Shown one piece after another: positions 38,498 to 50,600 of a stretch of 64,000 bases of DNA. The position numbers and the translations under genes are program-made. Numbering within the stretch: the first letter of the stretch is position 1; every line of letters starts with the position of its first letter. The stretch comes from Paraspadella gotoi (Eukaryota > Chaetognatha), in contig CM119268.1 in NCBI GenBank assembly GCA_051294375.1, positions 20,316,531-20,380,530 of the forward strand, in the 5' to 3' direction. The notes under the pieces were generated by a model. It was given only the letters and a program-made list of their open reading frames with translations, ran no database searches and was not told the DNA's origin.

Positions 38498-38842
38498 ATG
38501 ACAACTAGGCAACGACGCCGAGCGCCAACTCCTTTTCCGTCGGCGTCTTCCTCGTTTCCGGCGCCGACGCCTCCTAAGATCAAGTCCAGAAAAGAACAGG
38601 ACGATTTCTACGAGTCCCTCGGCGTCTCCGCGCAGCTCAAGACGCGCGACGACATCATCGACAATGATTACGAAGACGACTTCCTCTCAGCGCCGATCTC
38701 TACCTTCGCATCCTCCGTAGGAACGGAGTCGTTTCCGGACGCGCGAAGCTTTTATGGTCATGACGTTCATTCGAGAGGGAATAGGATGATACACGCCGCG
38801 GTGGACAGACCGAGGAAGCCCACGAGGTCGAATCTTGCTTAG
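38498..38842 (+). CDS. Small open frame; possible N-terminal exon of the SENP-like gene
   Basis: A 114-codon frame from ATG to TAG with strong C/G third positions. The product starts Arg/Pro/Ser-rich (MTTRQRRRAPTPF), then KSRKEQDDFYESLGV and an acidic DDIIDNDYEDDFL. I do not recognise it. It may be a complete small protein. Alternatively a donor at 38757 (TTTATG|GTCATG) would end an 86-codon exon in phase 1, exactly the phase needed by the first certain exon of the downstream SENP-like gene at 41801, about 3 kb away. The donor is weak and the link is only phase-based. Confidence 0.5.
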   Translation: MTTRQRRRAPTPFPSASSSFPAPTPPKIKSRKEQDDFYESLGVSAQLKTRDDIIDNDYEDDFLSAPISTFASSVGTESFPDARSFYGHDVHSRGNRMIHAAVDRPRKPTRSNLA

Positions 38843-39429
38843 TCTTTACTCTTTAGTCTGGTCAAGATAGAAAATTAATCACCGAGATTTGTCGAGATTA
38901 ACAAGAGGCTCTTAAAAGACGTCCTTGCGCTAGGTTTTGAAAAAAATTGCTATTTCATAGACGAGAATCTCGCTTAAAAAAAAATTCAACATTTTTCTAA
39001 TAGAGAATTCCGTTCAAATCTGACTACCCAAATTGCAAACGCGTTTGCCAGAAATTCAGTTAAAAAACACTTGTAAAAACACACGATTCCGAGAGCGTTA
39101 CATCTGAAGAGCTTGTCCTATTCGTTTTATGGCATTTGATAAAGGATTTAATATCAAACAAGCCAGGGGAAATGCACTACTCCTCTCCGGAGAATTTTCA
39201 AACCTCATTTTTACTATAGAAATGAAAGGGAAAGTTTACAAACTTAAAATTGCAAACGGGATTGCTATATGTTCCTGTTACATGAGCGACTTCGAATTTC
39301 GCGATTCTGATAGCTTTGTCTGAAGAGCTTGTCCTATTTTTCTTTTTATAATGATTTTGACATAAAATGATCAGCGTTTAAATGAAATAGTCCAGTTTGA
39401 ATCGCGAAATTTTATTTAAAAAGAAATTA
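38843..39429. other. AT-rich stretch with a short direct repeat
   Basis: 'tgaagagcttgtcctatt' occurs at 39104 and again at 39322. The intervening 63-codon frame has no further support. Confidence 0.45.
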
Positions 39430-40935
39430 AAAGGAAGGTGATAAAAAAACTGATTTTTCCTAATATCTTTTGAAGGAATAAAGATAAAGGGATAGCAATA
39501 GTACCAAAATGAAGCCATAATCATAGGGCACATACAAGATACAATTTTAGAATTACTTATGCTGAAACTTCTTACAGGGTGAGTGTCAAACTAAGTCAAA
39601 ATTATAATGAATTTTAAAACTAATGATACCCCATAAGAATAAATGAAAATTTAATTCTTTTTAATGATTCTGAAAGAAAAAGGCTAAATTGTACTCTAGT
39701 TAGATATGTCGCTCCGCGCTGAGAAAAAAATCCGAAAGAACGAAGCGGTTTCTGATAATTTTGGTTCCTTGCAATTTTTGCACCAGTAGCGCAGTAAATA
39801 TTACAAAACCATGGATGATTTCTGAAACTGCAGTGTTTGGGCTATCCAACGCCGCCGGAACAAAGATAATCCATAAAGGTCTTGACTAAAAAATACTGAA
39901 AATAAACACGGCGCTTAGTCTAAATTCTTTTTAATTTTTTTTTATTTTGCGGTATTTACTGTATAAGTCAAATAAATATACAGCAGTCATACACTGATTC
40001 CGATTCTGTTGGGTTTCGCCTAACTTTCAAGCACATAACGAAAAAAATAAATTGACGTCATAGTAAGAAATAATAGAAATTAATCAAAATTTTTTTCTCA
40101 AAATTTGTTGTCATTTTTGTTTCTTACTGTTTTTGCCAAACATGCCCTTTAAAATTATAAAAATTAGGATTAGCTAATGAAACTACAATGTCTTAGGTAC
40201 ATTTCGTTGCCGCGAACAAAGAAAATTCATTGATATCATAGTATCAATATGGAGCCTTGAAATAACTCATTTTCTTTTTCAATTTACCCCTTTATTGATA
40301 AAAGCCTTGTATTATAATAAAAAATAAAAACAACAATTTTACCATGCAGCTACATAAATTAGCGTGTTATTAAAAGATTGTAAAATGTTATATTAATATA
40401 GCTAATGGGCATTATGCAAAGGTTTTAATTTGCACCTGAAGATGACAAAAATTTAAAAATCTGATAATACAGTCTTTTAGCCCTATGTCAGTATTTTTAA
40501 ATCAGCCGGAACAAAGTTTGAACTCCTATATTTTCATATTTAAATCATATGTTTTTTAAGGTTCCTACATGAATCTTTTAAATTGGTTTGTTTTTCAACA
40601 AAATGATAATTCATTATCCTTAGTAATTATATATAACATTTGAAGTATAGAAAATTTTTGTTAATATCAGAAACATAATTCAATTTTCTCTTTCAGAATC
40701 TGTATTCATTTATTTTTTTAAATACGGCCAAGTGTGTTTAATTTAATTTCAAAAGTTGTTATACTTTTGACTAAGATTCCGATCTAGATTTTTAAAAAAT
40801 CCTTTGAAACATTTGAAAAAAATTATATGGAAAAGATGCCCCATAATTATGGCTTTAATATGATACTAGTCTCATCGTTCTATCATTTTTAGTTCAAAAG
40901 ATATCAAAGAAAATCAATTTTTTTATTACCAATTA
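39430..40935. repeat. Large degenerate inverted repeat
   Basis: Left arm about 39430-39690 and right arm about 40655-40935 are imperfect reverse complements. Examples: 'atgaagccataatcataggg' near 39510 against 'ccccataattatggctttaa' near 40840, and 'ttctgaaagaaaaaggc' against 'ctctttcagaatc'. No coding content. Probably an old DNA-type or foldback element. Confidence 0.6.
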
Positions 40936-41800
40936 GGTCACTCGGCCGAAGCTAAAATTTAAGTGGAACCAAAAAGAAAATTTAACGAACGCAGATTTGT
41001 TTTAAAAATTGGGCGTGGAAAATGACCATTTTTTGTAGATTATTTTTCAACGCGTGGGTCGATTGATTTGAAATGTTACATCAACAATATTGACATCATT
41101 TCCTATCGATCGATATAAAAATATATAGGATAATACCACAAACGCGAAACTACATGCATATCTACTCTAGTAAAACTTTAAAGTTTTTTGGATAAAGAAA
41201 ATGTGAATTTTTTGTCACTTCAATATTTGCTTGTCTGATTTTACAAGCATGCTTACAAAATTCTACAAAATATTATTTACCCCATCACAGCCTAAGTATT
41301 TATCCTTCTTTTCCACCAGCAAAAAGTAAACATTATCTTATTGAGAGAACAGGGATGTTTACTGAAAGGAGCCGGAAGCCATTCAACTTCTTCACTTTGT
41401 GTTATTTTTCAATAATAAAATAAGCGATTTTTTTAATTATTTAACTCTTGCAGGCTTCATAAGATAATATACTTTCATAATATCCCAATGTTAATGTAAT
41501 ATATTATATTTTTTACCCAGAAATTATAAAATAACAGAAAGTTGTGGATTCCCTTCGCTCGTTTAAGAAAAAAAAATTAACTAGAAGAATTATAAGTTTG
41601 TAAGAGGAAGTCAGAATCGGCGAAAATCTTAAAAGGCGAGAATGTTGAAAAAAAGGGGTGGAATTTTGATGAGTTTCCTAAGATTTCTCCACAATGTGAG
41701 GTCCGATTAAAGCAAAACTTGAGATTTACAATATTCCCGTCATTCCACATCTATCGATATAAAAATATAAGAAAAAAGTCACTGGCTTCTTTTTCTATAG
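40936..41800. other. AT-rich stretch, no gene seen
   Basis: Lies upstream of the first certain SENP-like exon. No recognisable exon, repeat family or RNA. Confidence 0.5.
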
Positions 41801-44374
41801 CGGCTTCCTATATTTCATCAACCTTTAAACCTTTTAGTCAAACGACCCCACCTCGACATTTAAACTTCTCCGGACACTTCTACCGTCGAAAGAAACTCCT
41901 TCCTTCTTCTTTAATTCGCCGCGACATTGTAGTCTCCAATTGCCCATTGACTGAGAGTGTTGTCTGGTCTTCGACAAACGATTCCACCTGCATTTCTAAA
42001 CTAGGAGGGAGCAAAGATTGGTCGCCTTCCTACCCTTTGGGGCTGCCGTCCCCACCGGCGTTGCGAACTCCCGTGGCACTGCGATCCCCTCCGGTAGTGC
42101 GGTCCCCTTCGCTTGTTGGCTCTTCGATAATTATGCGGTCTGACGGAAGAAACAAGGTTCCGGCTTCAAGTCCCGACTTGAAAAAAGGTCCTGACTGAAG
42201 TTTAATTTTCTTTTTTGTGCGTAATGCGTTGCCTTTTTATCGTTTAAGTTAAATGCCCAAATTTTTTCTTCTTTTTCTGCAGCGATACATGACAGCAACT
42301 CCTCAACGACTTTTGCTTCTTTTTTGCGAAAGACTAGGGTTCGTATTGGCACAGAGTTTTGATAATAAAACGAATTGTTATTTTCTTTTATGTTTGTTTA
42401 ATTTCCTGTTAAAAAATGATTAAAAATATGAGCGTCTGTTTTTTGCTGTGGTTTTGCACATAAGTGGCGTCGTCGTCGGCGGCGTTCCAAATTATAGATC
42501 GCCTTTTTTATGATTAAATTTGGGTGTATAAAGCTGAAAATTTATATAAAGCTTATCATCGATCGATGTGCTTAAAATTGAGTCAGGACAGTTATTAAAT
42601 ATGTTTTGTTTACGTTTTATCAAAACAAACAAATTTTCTCTATTTTATTTTTATATTTCTTTCTCTCTCTCTTTTCCCTAGTCACTGATTCATCGGGAAA
42701 AAAACGAGTCTGCAGCTGGCTCTGCAGCGGCTTATTCTTTTTCTTTCTTTTCTCCTGCTGCTTCTGCCGCTGCCTTTGAGTCTGCAGCTGGCTCTGCAGG
42801 GGCTCTCTCTTTTTCTCTCTTTTCTCCTCCTGCTGCTGCTTTTTGATTTCTTTATGAAATTGGTACAACCAATATAAAAATTATCCATTCATTTAATAAA
42901 TAAGCTATCTTGCCCCTGACTTTGGACAGGCTTTGGTGGTTTAAGGCCTCCATCACTCTTACAAGATAATGACATTGCAGGTCCCTGCAAGTTTTCAATC
43001 AAGACTCTCTCACAGTCTTGTTTATTCACTCCCAGAGTACCTGGCTTCCCTATCAATGAAGTGGAAAATATTTCAAAGAATGTTTCAATTGTATGAAAAG
43101 ACCACTCCCTTAAGTATTAGATCGGGGAATACTTATTGTACTCCGCACTAGCATCAAAATACAAGGAGCTGAATTTTATGAAATTGGTACAACCAATATA
43201 AAAATTATATATATATATTTTTTTCTCTCTTCTCTCTCTCTGCGTTTTTATTTACAAAAAAATTGAATTAGGATTGAACTCGTAAAATTAGGCATCGCAT
43301 TCGTGCATGTTGTGGCGGTATATTCATTTTTCATTATTCACACCGCCTCACGTCCACCATCCTTCAGCCAAATCCTTTGGCTCAGAGGGGGAACACACCA
43401 TCCCAGGCGTAGTGTTCCAACCACAGTCCTAACGACTTCCCTCTGCGTTGGCAAACCGAGACCATCCTAGAATAACCGCGCCAGTGACTGGAGGCGTCAC
43501 TGAGGGTTAAAAGCCCCCAAAGCCAACATGCCCCATCCCAATGGGCATCACAGGCAACCCGGCTGTTGCCATAATGTTATCATTTTGCTATCGTGCTGAT
43601 GCTTTTCGCGCGGAAAAAGAAGTGACGCGTCTGTCGGCACAGCAGCACTTCGACGGGGACCCGCAGCGGCGGGGCGGACGATGCTGCAGCGCTGCACCAA
43701 AAAAAGATACTTTTTCGATGGTTTTTTGTTTTCGTTTTTTTCTGATGCACTGCGCGGTAGTCTCGCCTTTAGTGAGACAAAAGGCATTTGTGGGGGGGGG
43801 GTTCGATCAAGAATCGTGATTCCATTTGGAGTCTAAGATTTTGCTATGCAACATCGGCTTTTTATTTCTTTTTTTTTTCAGGGGCTGCATCTGCTGATTA
43901 GTTTATTTTTAAAATTGATTTAGGAAAAACAGTTTTCTATACATAATAAAATTGATTTAAATTAACAATCGCAAAATCGAATTTTTCTTTGTTTACAAAT
44001 TTATTTATTTGACAATGACAAAAAAAAATTTTTCATTTTTTTTATTTATTTATTTTGTTTTTCAGAAACTATAACTATAATTTTCCTCGGTACTTTAATA
44101 TTTTTTTTAATTGACAATCGCAAAATGTAATTTTTATTTCTGTTTATAAATTAATTTTCTTTTCTCAAATTTTATTTTTTTTAGTATCAAAATTTTTCGT
44201 CAATCCAGATTTTTCTTATGCGATAGCCACGATCCTTATGCTTTTAAGATTTTTTTCTTTATCTCTCTCTTTCTTTCTCTCTCTCTTTCTTTCTCTCTTT
44301 ATCTCTCTTTCTTTCTGTCTTTATCTATCTCTTTCTTTATCTATTTCTTTCTTTTTATCTCTTTTTTTTCTTTT

Positions 44375-44418
<44 letters not shown>

Positions 44419-46033
44419 TTTTTCTTTTTTTCTTTTTTTCTTTTTTTCTTTTTTTCTTTCTTTCTCTCTCTCTCTCTCTCTTTTTTTTTCTTTCTTTCTT
44501 TCTCTCTTTCTATCTCTCTTTCTTTCTTTCTCTCTTTCTTTCTCTCTTTTTCTTTCTTTCTTTCTCTCTTTTTCTTTCTTTTTCTTTCTTTCTCATCCAC
44601 ACCCTGTTTTTCTTGATAGTTTATTGATTGAGTATTTAATGATTTTAATCGTTTAAATTTTGTTTTACCGTGAAATCCTTTTTTTGCTCGTTATTTTTTT
44701 TATTTACTTTTCACATTACTTAAACCGGCCTAGTAAACAAAATTTGCATTTCCACCTGGCAATTTATTTACCATTTAATCATAAACAGCGACGTCTCGCC
44801 TGCCGCTCCAAGTCGACTTTCAACGAAGACGACGACTCAGTCAGCGAAGACTATCGCTCGTCGCCGAAAGAAAATCAGCGGAAAAGAGTCGAACCCTTGG
44901 ACGCTCGAAAAGGAGACCTCCTGCGACGGGTGCACACCACGAAACCCAGACCCTCTGCCAGTAAAAACAGAGCCAGTATGGCGAAGGAGAGAACGAGTTC
45001 GAAGATGTCGCGAATCACCTGGGGCGAAATCGAAGAGGACAGGGTCTACCTCAAGTATCAAGCCAAAGAGGGAGGACGACTTTACGTTAATGGGAAGGAC
45101 CTGAAGACCCTCAAGCGCGGACACCTTATTAACGACAGCATTATTGACTTTTATCTGTGTTACTTAGGTATGGAGATCGGAGTACTTGTAATTTGTTTTA
45201 TCTTTGCATTTATTCTTAACTGACGAATTTCGGATATGCCTCGTTTTCAGTCAACGACTGCCTTCCCTTGTCATCCCGCATCCACGTCTTTAGCAGCTTC
45301 TTCTTCAAGCGTCTCGTCTCCAAAAACAACCGTTCAATCGCCGACGACTTGACGACTTCGGCTCGACGCCACGCGGGCGTCAAGAACTGGACCAAGGACG
45401 TGGACGTCTTCGAAAAAGATTTTTTGGTCGTGCCCGTCAATCGAGGAATGCATTGGTTTCTCATTATCGTTTGTCTAAAAGAGAGATCCAGGGAGACTTC
45501 CTCGTCCGGCGACGAAGCCATCGCGGCGCCCAATCTCTTCGCCCCCGTGGCTTCGGCGCCCAGAGGGTCCTACCCTTGCATCGTCATCTTCGACTCGCTC
45601 GGGGCGCATTCCGGCGCCACCGACTACTGCGCGTCCGTCATTCGGTCTTATTTGGAGGAAGAGTTTAAGAGGAAACACGTCGGGGCTGAGAATGAGAGGG
45701 ATTTTCGGAGTGAGTGAGGGGGGGGGGCAAGGGAAGGAACTGATTGTGGGCAAAGTTTTGGAAGGGGGGAGCGGAAATTTGAACAGAAACACCATTTCTT
45801 TCTCAGCGACTCTACCCTGGTATTCGCCCCGCCTCCCCCTCCAATCCAACGGCGTCGACTGCGGAGTCTTCGTCCTCCATTACGCCCAACTCTTCCTCCA
45901 ACAGCCCTTCAAAGATCCGGCGGGAGATCATCGTCGCTGGTTCGACTCAGCCGATGTCGCCCTCAAGCGGGCGGAGATCGCCCGACTCATTATGGATTTG
46001 GGCGGCGAAGGTGGAGGAGCTGCTCGGGCTTAA
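41801..46033 (+). CDS. SENP6/7-type (Ulp2-like) SUMO-specific cysteine protease
   Basis: Five exons: 41801-42187, 42283-42338, 44789-45167, 45251-45709 and 45807-46033 (TAA), with phases 1,0,1,1 and about 502 residues. The first listed exon begins at an acceptor in phase 1, so the N-terminus lies upstream. The N-terminal part is Ser/Pro/Arg-rich and unstructured. The C-terminal C48 protease domain starts near GRLYVNGKDLKTLKRGHLIN and includes NDSIIDFYLCYL, SSRIHVFSSFFFKRL, WTKDVDVFEKDFLVVPVN and HWFLIIVCL (catalytic His, codon 45451). IVIFDSLG (Asp, 45592) and LQSNGVDCGVFVLHY (Gln 45842, Cys 45860) complete it, so the catalytic set is intact. Such enzymes trim poly-SUMO chains in the nucleus. 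The second intron holds a 1.8-kb nest of repeats. Confidence 0.9.
42851..43208 (+). mobile_element. Short element flanked by 34-bp direct repeats
   Basis: 'tttatgaaattggtacaacc' plus AATATAAAAATTAT occurs at 42851-42884 and again at 43175-43208, enclosing about 290 bp of non-coding sequence ('ctttggacaggctttggtgg'). A related single copy is at 51107-51340, and an inverted fragment lies near 59095-59140. Direct-repeat or tandem arrangement recalls Penelope-like or small non-autonomous elements, but no coding part is present. Confidence 0.55.
43312..43573 (+). mobile_element. Solo LTR, family TRIM-4, second copy
   Basis: Matches the unit at 32255-32508 along its length, with a small extra segment near its start. 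It is inserted into R1 copy 3: flanks read GCATGTT and ATGTTATC, while R1 copies 2 and 5 show uninterrupted ATGTTATCATTTTGC. This gives a 4-5 bp target duplication. Confidence 0.85.
43592..43838. mobile_element. 247-bp insertion with 9-bp target-site duplication
   Basis: Flanked on both sides by TTTTGCTAT, which is single-copy in the other R1 repeats. The insert is GC-rich and ends 'gattccatttggagtctaag'. That end resembles the terminal 'ggttccatttggaacc' motif of the inverted-repeat element at 27700-29995. No coding capacity. Confidence 0.75.
44258..44600. repeat. Pyrimidine-rich (CTTT)n/(CT)n tract
   Basis: About 340 bp of nearly pure C/T on the plus strand. Long open frames on both strands (Phe/Ser/Leu or Lys/Glu/Arg) are artefacts. 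Confidence 0.97.
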
Positions 46034-46103
46034 CCCTTTCTCGTCCGTTGTTGAATCCCCTATGAGTCTTGCTCTTGTGTTTTGGGTCAATAATTTATAG
46101 ATT

Positions 46104-46109
46104 AATAAA
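46104..46109 (+). terminator. Polyadenylation signal, SENP-like gene
   Basis: AATAAA about 70 bp after the stop codon, in AT-rich sequence. Confidence 0.5.
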
Positions 46110-46753
46110 TTATCGGCGTTGATTTGAAATAGTTTTGAAAGACGAAATCTCTATACTATGTTTTTCGTTGCAATATATTTACATATTAATCGTATAACGC
46201 TCTAGTAAGTTTTATCATTTAAATGTCGATTCGGTTGAAAATCTATTTCGCTTAAATTATAGCCATTAGTCGTAATCTATTTGAATCTGAAATGAATAAA
46301 CGTTGGTAAATTTAGTTCCACCCCCGTTTTCATTTTATTTAGTTTAGCTAGTTATACGTATATAATAAAATTCGAATGAATTTCTATTTTTGGAAAAAAA
46401 ATCGTCAAATCTTTTAAGCTCGCTTGCTGCTGAGATAACTTAGAACTCGGAGTTAAGTGATGTAACGGGATCTCTCTCTTCAGTTGGTTACAACATTTCT
46501 TACAAAATGTTCGTTAAGTTGAAAATGAATAGAAGGTAAGGTTGAAGAGAGAGAGAGAGAGAGAGAGAGAACGAACACGAGCCTAAAAGTGTTTGGCAGG
46601 TAGGGAAGAAATCCTCCACTCAGGTTCGAGGTAAAAAAAATCATGACTATCGCCTACGTTCTATTCCATTTTAATTTCATCATGACTACTAAAAAAATCT
46701 GATTTTCTTTTGATTGAATAAAAAAAATCGGTTATGTCCCGATTTTGGACCTC

Positions 46754-46761
46754 TATAAATA
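46754..46761 (+). promoter_or_regulatory. TATA box, probable dispanin-gene promoter
   Basis: CTCTATAAATAGACC is a strong TATA element in an otherwise ordinary region. It is followed by GC-richer sequence up to the ATG at 47620, so a long or spliced 5' UTR is implied. A GA microsatellite lies about 180 bp upstream. Confidence 0.5.
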
Positions 46762-47619
46762 GACCAATTCCGCCATCGAACGACAGAGCCGAACTGTTTT
46801 TATTTTAGCGACACGCGATCATCCTTTGAAAAAAAAGTCGACGACGAAATAACCTTTGCAAGATTTTCGATTCGCGCAAATATTTGACGACCAAGACGAC
46901 TTAAAGACCCCATCGTAACAATTTCGACCCGGACGGAATAAAAATAAGCGTGTACGAGACGGCGGACGCTTTTTTTTCCTTTTTGCCGTGTCTCGACTTT
47001 CTTGAGTCGGTGTACGTTGAAAGCCTCGACCCAACCCGCCGATTCCAATTGCGTGACGGGGCGGACGACGCGGGCTCAATCCGGGTTCATCCACTTTTTT
47101 TTACCTGGGATTCCATTCTATTCCTTCAAAGAGAGAGAGAGAGAGATGGTGGATGCTAAAACTCTCCCAACCCTCATCGCTCGGCGTCCTTGATTTCCCC
47201 CCCCCTATTCTTTCCATAGACGTCGTCCCTGACTCATGACCAGCGCAGTTTTTTCAAGGTTAACTGCGCCTTAAATGAGCGAAAGGGAAAAAAATAAATT
47301 GGGAAAACAAATCGGCGGATCCATTCTAGTTTGAATCTCGACCTCAAAACCGGATTCATTTGACGACGAATCAAAACCGTTGAGTTTTCTCCTTTGCTGC
47401 TGCTGCTGCTGACTCGCTCAGTGACTTACCCGCCTGATAACTGTTTTTTTAATCGTCGCAGAGTAGATTACGCAATTAGATATTCTCACTTATTTTTACG
47501 ATACGACACGAAACGAAATTAAAGGAGAAATGCCACAATAAAATTAAATCTACGTATAACGAGAACGACCCCCAGGGCACACACCAGGTCCCACCTCCGT
47601 TTTTCCTTCGAGAAACGAG

Positions 47620-50600
47620 ATGACGAGCCAACGCTCGACCCTCGTCGACCACGACGAGCTCGCCGAACTCGCCGACGACGAGCAGGTGTATCGAAACCAA
47701 GACGGACAACCACCTCCGGTTCTTCAAGTAAGAAAAATCAGATCGTCTCAGTAACGAGTAATGACAATTGTAAAATTACAGTCCTGTGCAAGAAAATCCT
47801 AAATAGCACGTGTTTCATTCATGAATTCAAACAAATTTTAATTGGTTAATAGAGCTCCGGAGATAATATAAAATTTCTCATTATAAAATTTTTTTTTAAA
47901 TCTTAAAATTTTTTGATGTATTCTGATAGAGCATAAAAAGTTAAACATGAAATATAATTACATCTTTTAAAAATTCTTACATTTTCTAAGTGAAAATAAA
48001 AAAAACTGATAAAATCATTGAAAGATGATGATTTTTTATGGTTTTTCTTATTTTTGACTCATCATGAAAATATTTGAAAAAGAAATATAATTTGTGCAGA
48101 CAACTTTTTATGAGCTATCTGAATCTGGTCTTAAAATTTAAAAATTATCAAAACAAATTTTGGCCTTTCCTGTCTATAATTAAATATTTAAAAAATAATT
48201 ATTTGGGTATAGAGCCATAAAAATTTAGACATTTTTAAGGATACTTTCAATGGACAAAAAAATTTTAATATGGCTCTATACCCTAGTAATTCATTTTTTT
48301 AATATTTATAGATATTTATAGATATTTATAGAATTTTTAAATTTTAAGACCAGATTAAAATAGCTCATAAAAAGTTGTCTACACAAAGTATAATTCTTTT
48401 TTAAATATTTTTACGATAAGTGTGTCAAAAATAAGAAAAACCGTGAAAAATCATCATCATCTTTCGATGATTTTATTAGTTTTTTATATTTTCACTTAAA
48501 AAACGTAAGAATTTTTAAAAGATGTAATTATATTTCTTATTTAACTTTTTATGCTCTATCAGAATCCATCAAAAAATTTTAAGATTTAAAAAAATTTTTG
48601 TTTTGTTTTATATAGTAATATAATATTTTTAATTAGGCTAGTACCCTCAGAAGAAAGCATTTTTGATAAAAAATACTTTAATACCATAATCTATGGTCAT
48701 GATAGATTATTTTAACGCTGTATACATTAGCATTTAAATTTCATCGGCTATGGCTATTGAAAGTACACTTCAAAATGTATAAATTTTCGTTTGAGCATGT
48801 AATCATTCTAAATTTTTGCCTCACACCATTGAGTGGGGCGATGTGAAAATAATATTTTTTTTTAAATTTAAATTTAGTTTTCAAAATGAAAATTTTAAAA
48901 TTTCAAGAACGGATTTGGATTCTTTGCAAAAAGTTAATATAAGAAAATATAATTATTTTTTGAAAATTATTTTATTAAGTTGATCAAAAATATAAAAAAG
49001 TATAAAAGTATATATAAACGCTGATTTTTAATTTTCTGTTAAAAAATATAGTTTTTTATAATTTTAACCTACTTCATGATATAATTTTTATTATTTTCTC
49101 TCTTTTCGTTGCTAAGTGAATATTAGGAATTGTTTTTTGTTTGCCAATACAACGATTTTTATATATATATAAAAATCGTTGTATTGGCAAACAATAAACA
49201 ATTCCTGATATAATTTTTAAAAAATATTTACATTTTCCTTTATCAACTTTTTATGAAAAATCTGAATGTTCTTAAAAAACACTTTTAAAATTTTAACATT
49301 ATATAAGGGTAATATTATATACAAAATAAGCTGATTGGGCTATAATATGTATAAAAAAAATTATAGATTAGTATTTATTAATATGATAGTTTTCAAGATA
49401 TATCTGCTAAATTTTGATTTCAAACTTTTACTTCATTCTATGGTTAATGTAGATTTTTAAAAGTAGTATTTATATGTGTAAGTTAAAAAAAATAGGTCTA
49501 GCAACCGAAAGACAAATGGTCAAAATAAAAAAATGGGGGGAAAAATATTTTAGAAGATCTACAGTCCTGTGTAACAAAAAGGATACCCAAAAACATTATA
49601 AAAATAAATCACGTTAGATTTTTTTTAAAATAAAAGATATTATAAATGAATAATAGAGAGTCCGGACTTGAATCTTACCCCCCCCCATTTACCCCATACG
49701 CACAATTGTTTTACAACATTTAATTTTTTATCGCAGAAGAATCGTTAAGGATTTTTCTATCTTTTGGATTGTATTTAGTTTTGCTATATCGAAAAACATT
49801 AGTATGGGAAGCAACCGAAAACCAGCAGTCATGTTTGCTCCACGCCGAAATATTTAAAAATTGACTATATAAATATTTTCATTCCTGCAAAAGTTACAGT
49901 GATCAACCTTATGCGTTTCTTTATGGTGGTTTTGAGAGAGTACGGTTCATAGATTTCTCAAATAAAAAATCGGAGACCTGACGTTATTCTAACTAAATTT
50001 ATTACTACAAATTTTTACAGCATAAACAAATTAATACCGCAGCATTTACTAACATTTGTGATAATAAAAAAATATTCTGGATATGACCCCATCTAAGCAT
50101 TTTTAAGGGAAAAATACCATAATATTCATAAAAGGGAAATTTTAAAAAATTATAAATTATATTATCTACCTCTGTAACTTTTGTAATTAATTAGATAAAG
50201 AATTTGTACCTTGTGGGACTATTAAAAATGGAATTCTCAACTAAAATTAAAAATTTAAATCTTAAAAGAAAATTGAAGCTGCAGTATGCTGCAGTAACTT
50301 GAAGTACCATACAATTACCGGGATTAGGTCCCTGACTTATAAACCAACGATCTATGTTATTTATACAACATAATATACTTAGTTACTAGAATAAAATAAG
50401 ATTTCTTTTAATATAATTTCTCCAAATTTTGGCCTCAGGGCATTATGCCCTATATAATACAGTATCTAAATTCATTTGGATATTGCAGTATGGGGCGAAT
50501 TTAATGTAACTCTCAACAGTACTTGTAACCGTAATTACATCAATCTCGACCCATACACAGTGATACCAAGAAAGTAAAGATTTTTCATATCGTCTACTCG

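Larger units (their letters stand above)
42425..44260 (+). repeat. Dispersed repeat family R1, copy 3, carrying three insertions
   Basis: The same motif order as the other R1 copies is interrupted by a direct-repeat-flanked unit (42851-43174), a solo LTR (43312-43573) and a 247-bp element (43592-43838). Comparison with copies 2 and 5 shows the uninterrupted sequence at the last two sites. Confidence 0.75.

Noticed and set aside
44238-44627. 129-codon Phe/Ser/Leu-rich frame that looks like a membrane protein
   Set aside because: Translation of a C/T microsatellite; no codon structure or splice context.
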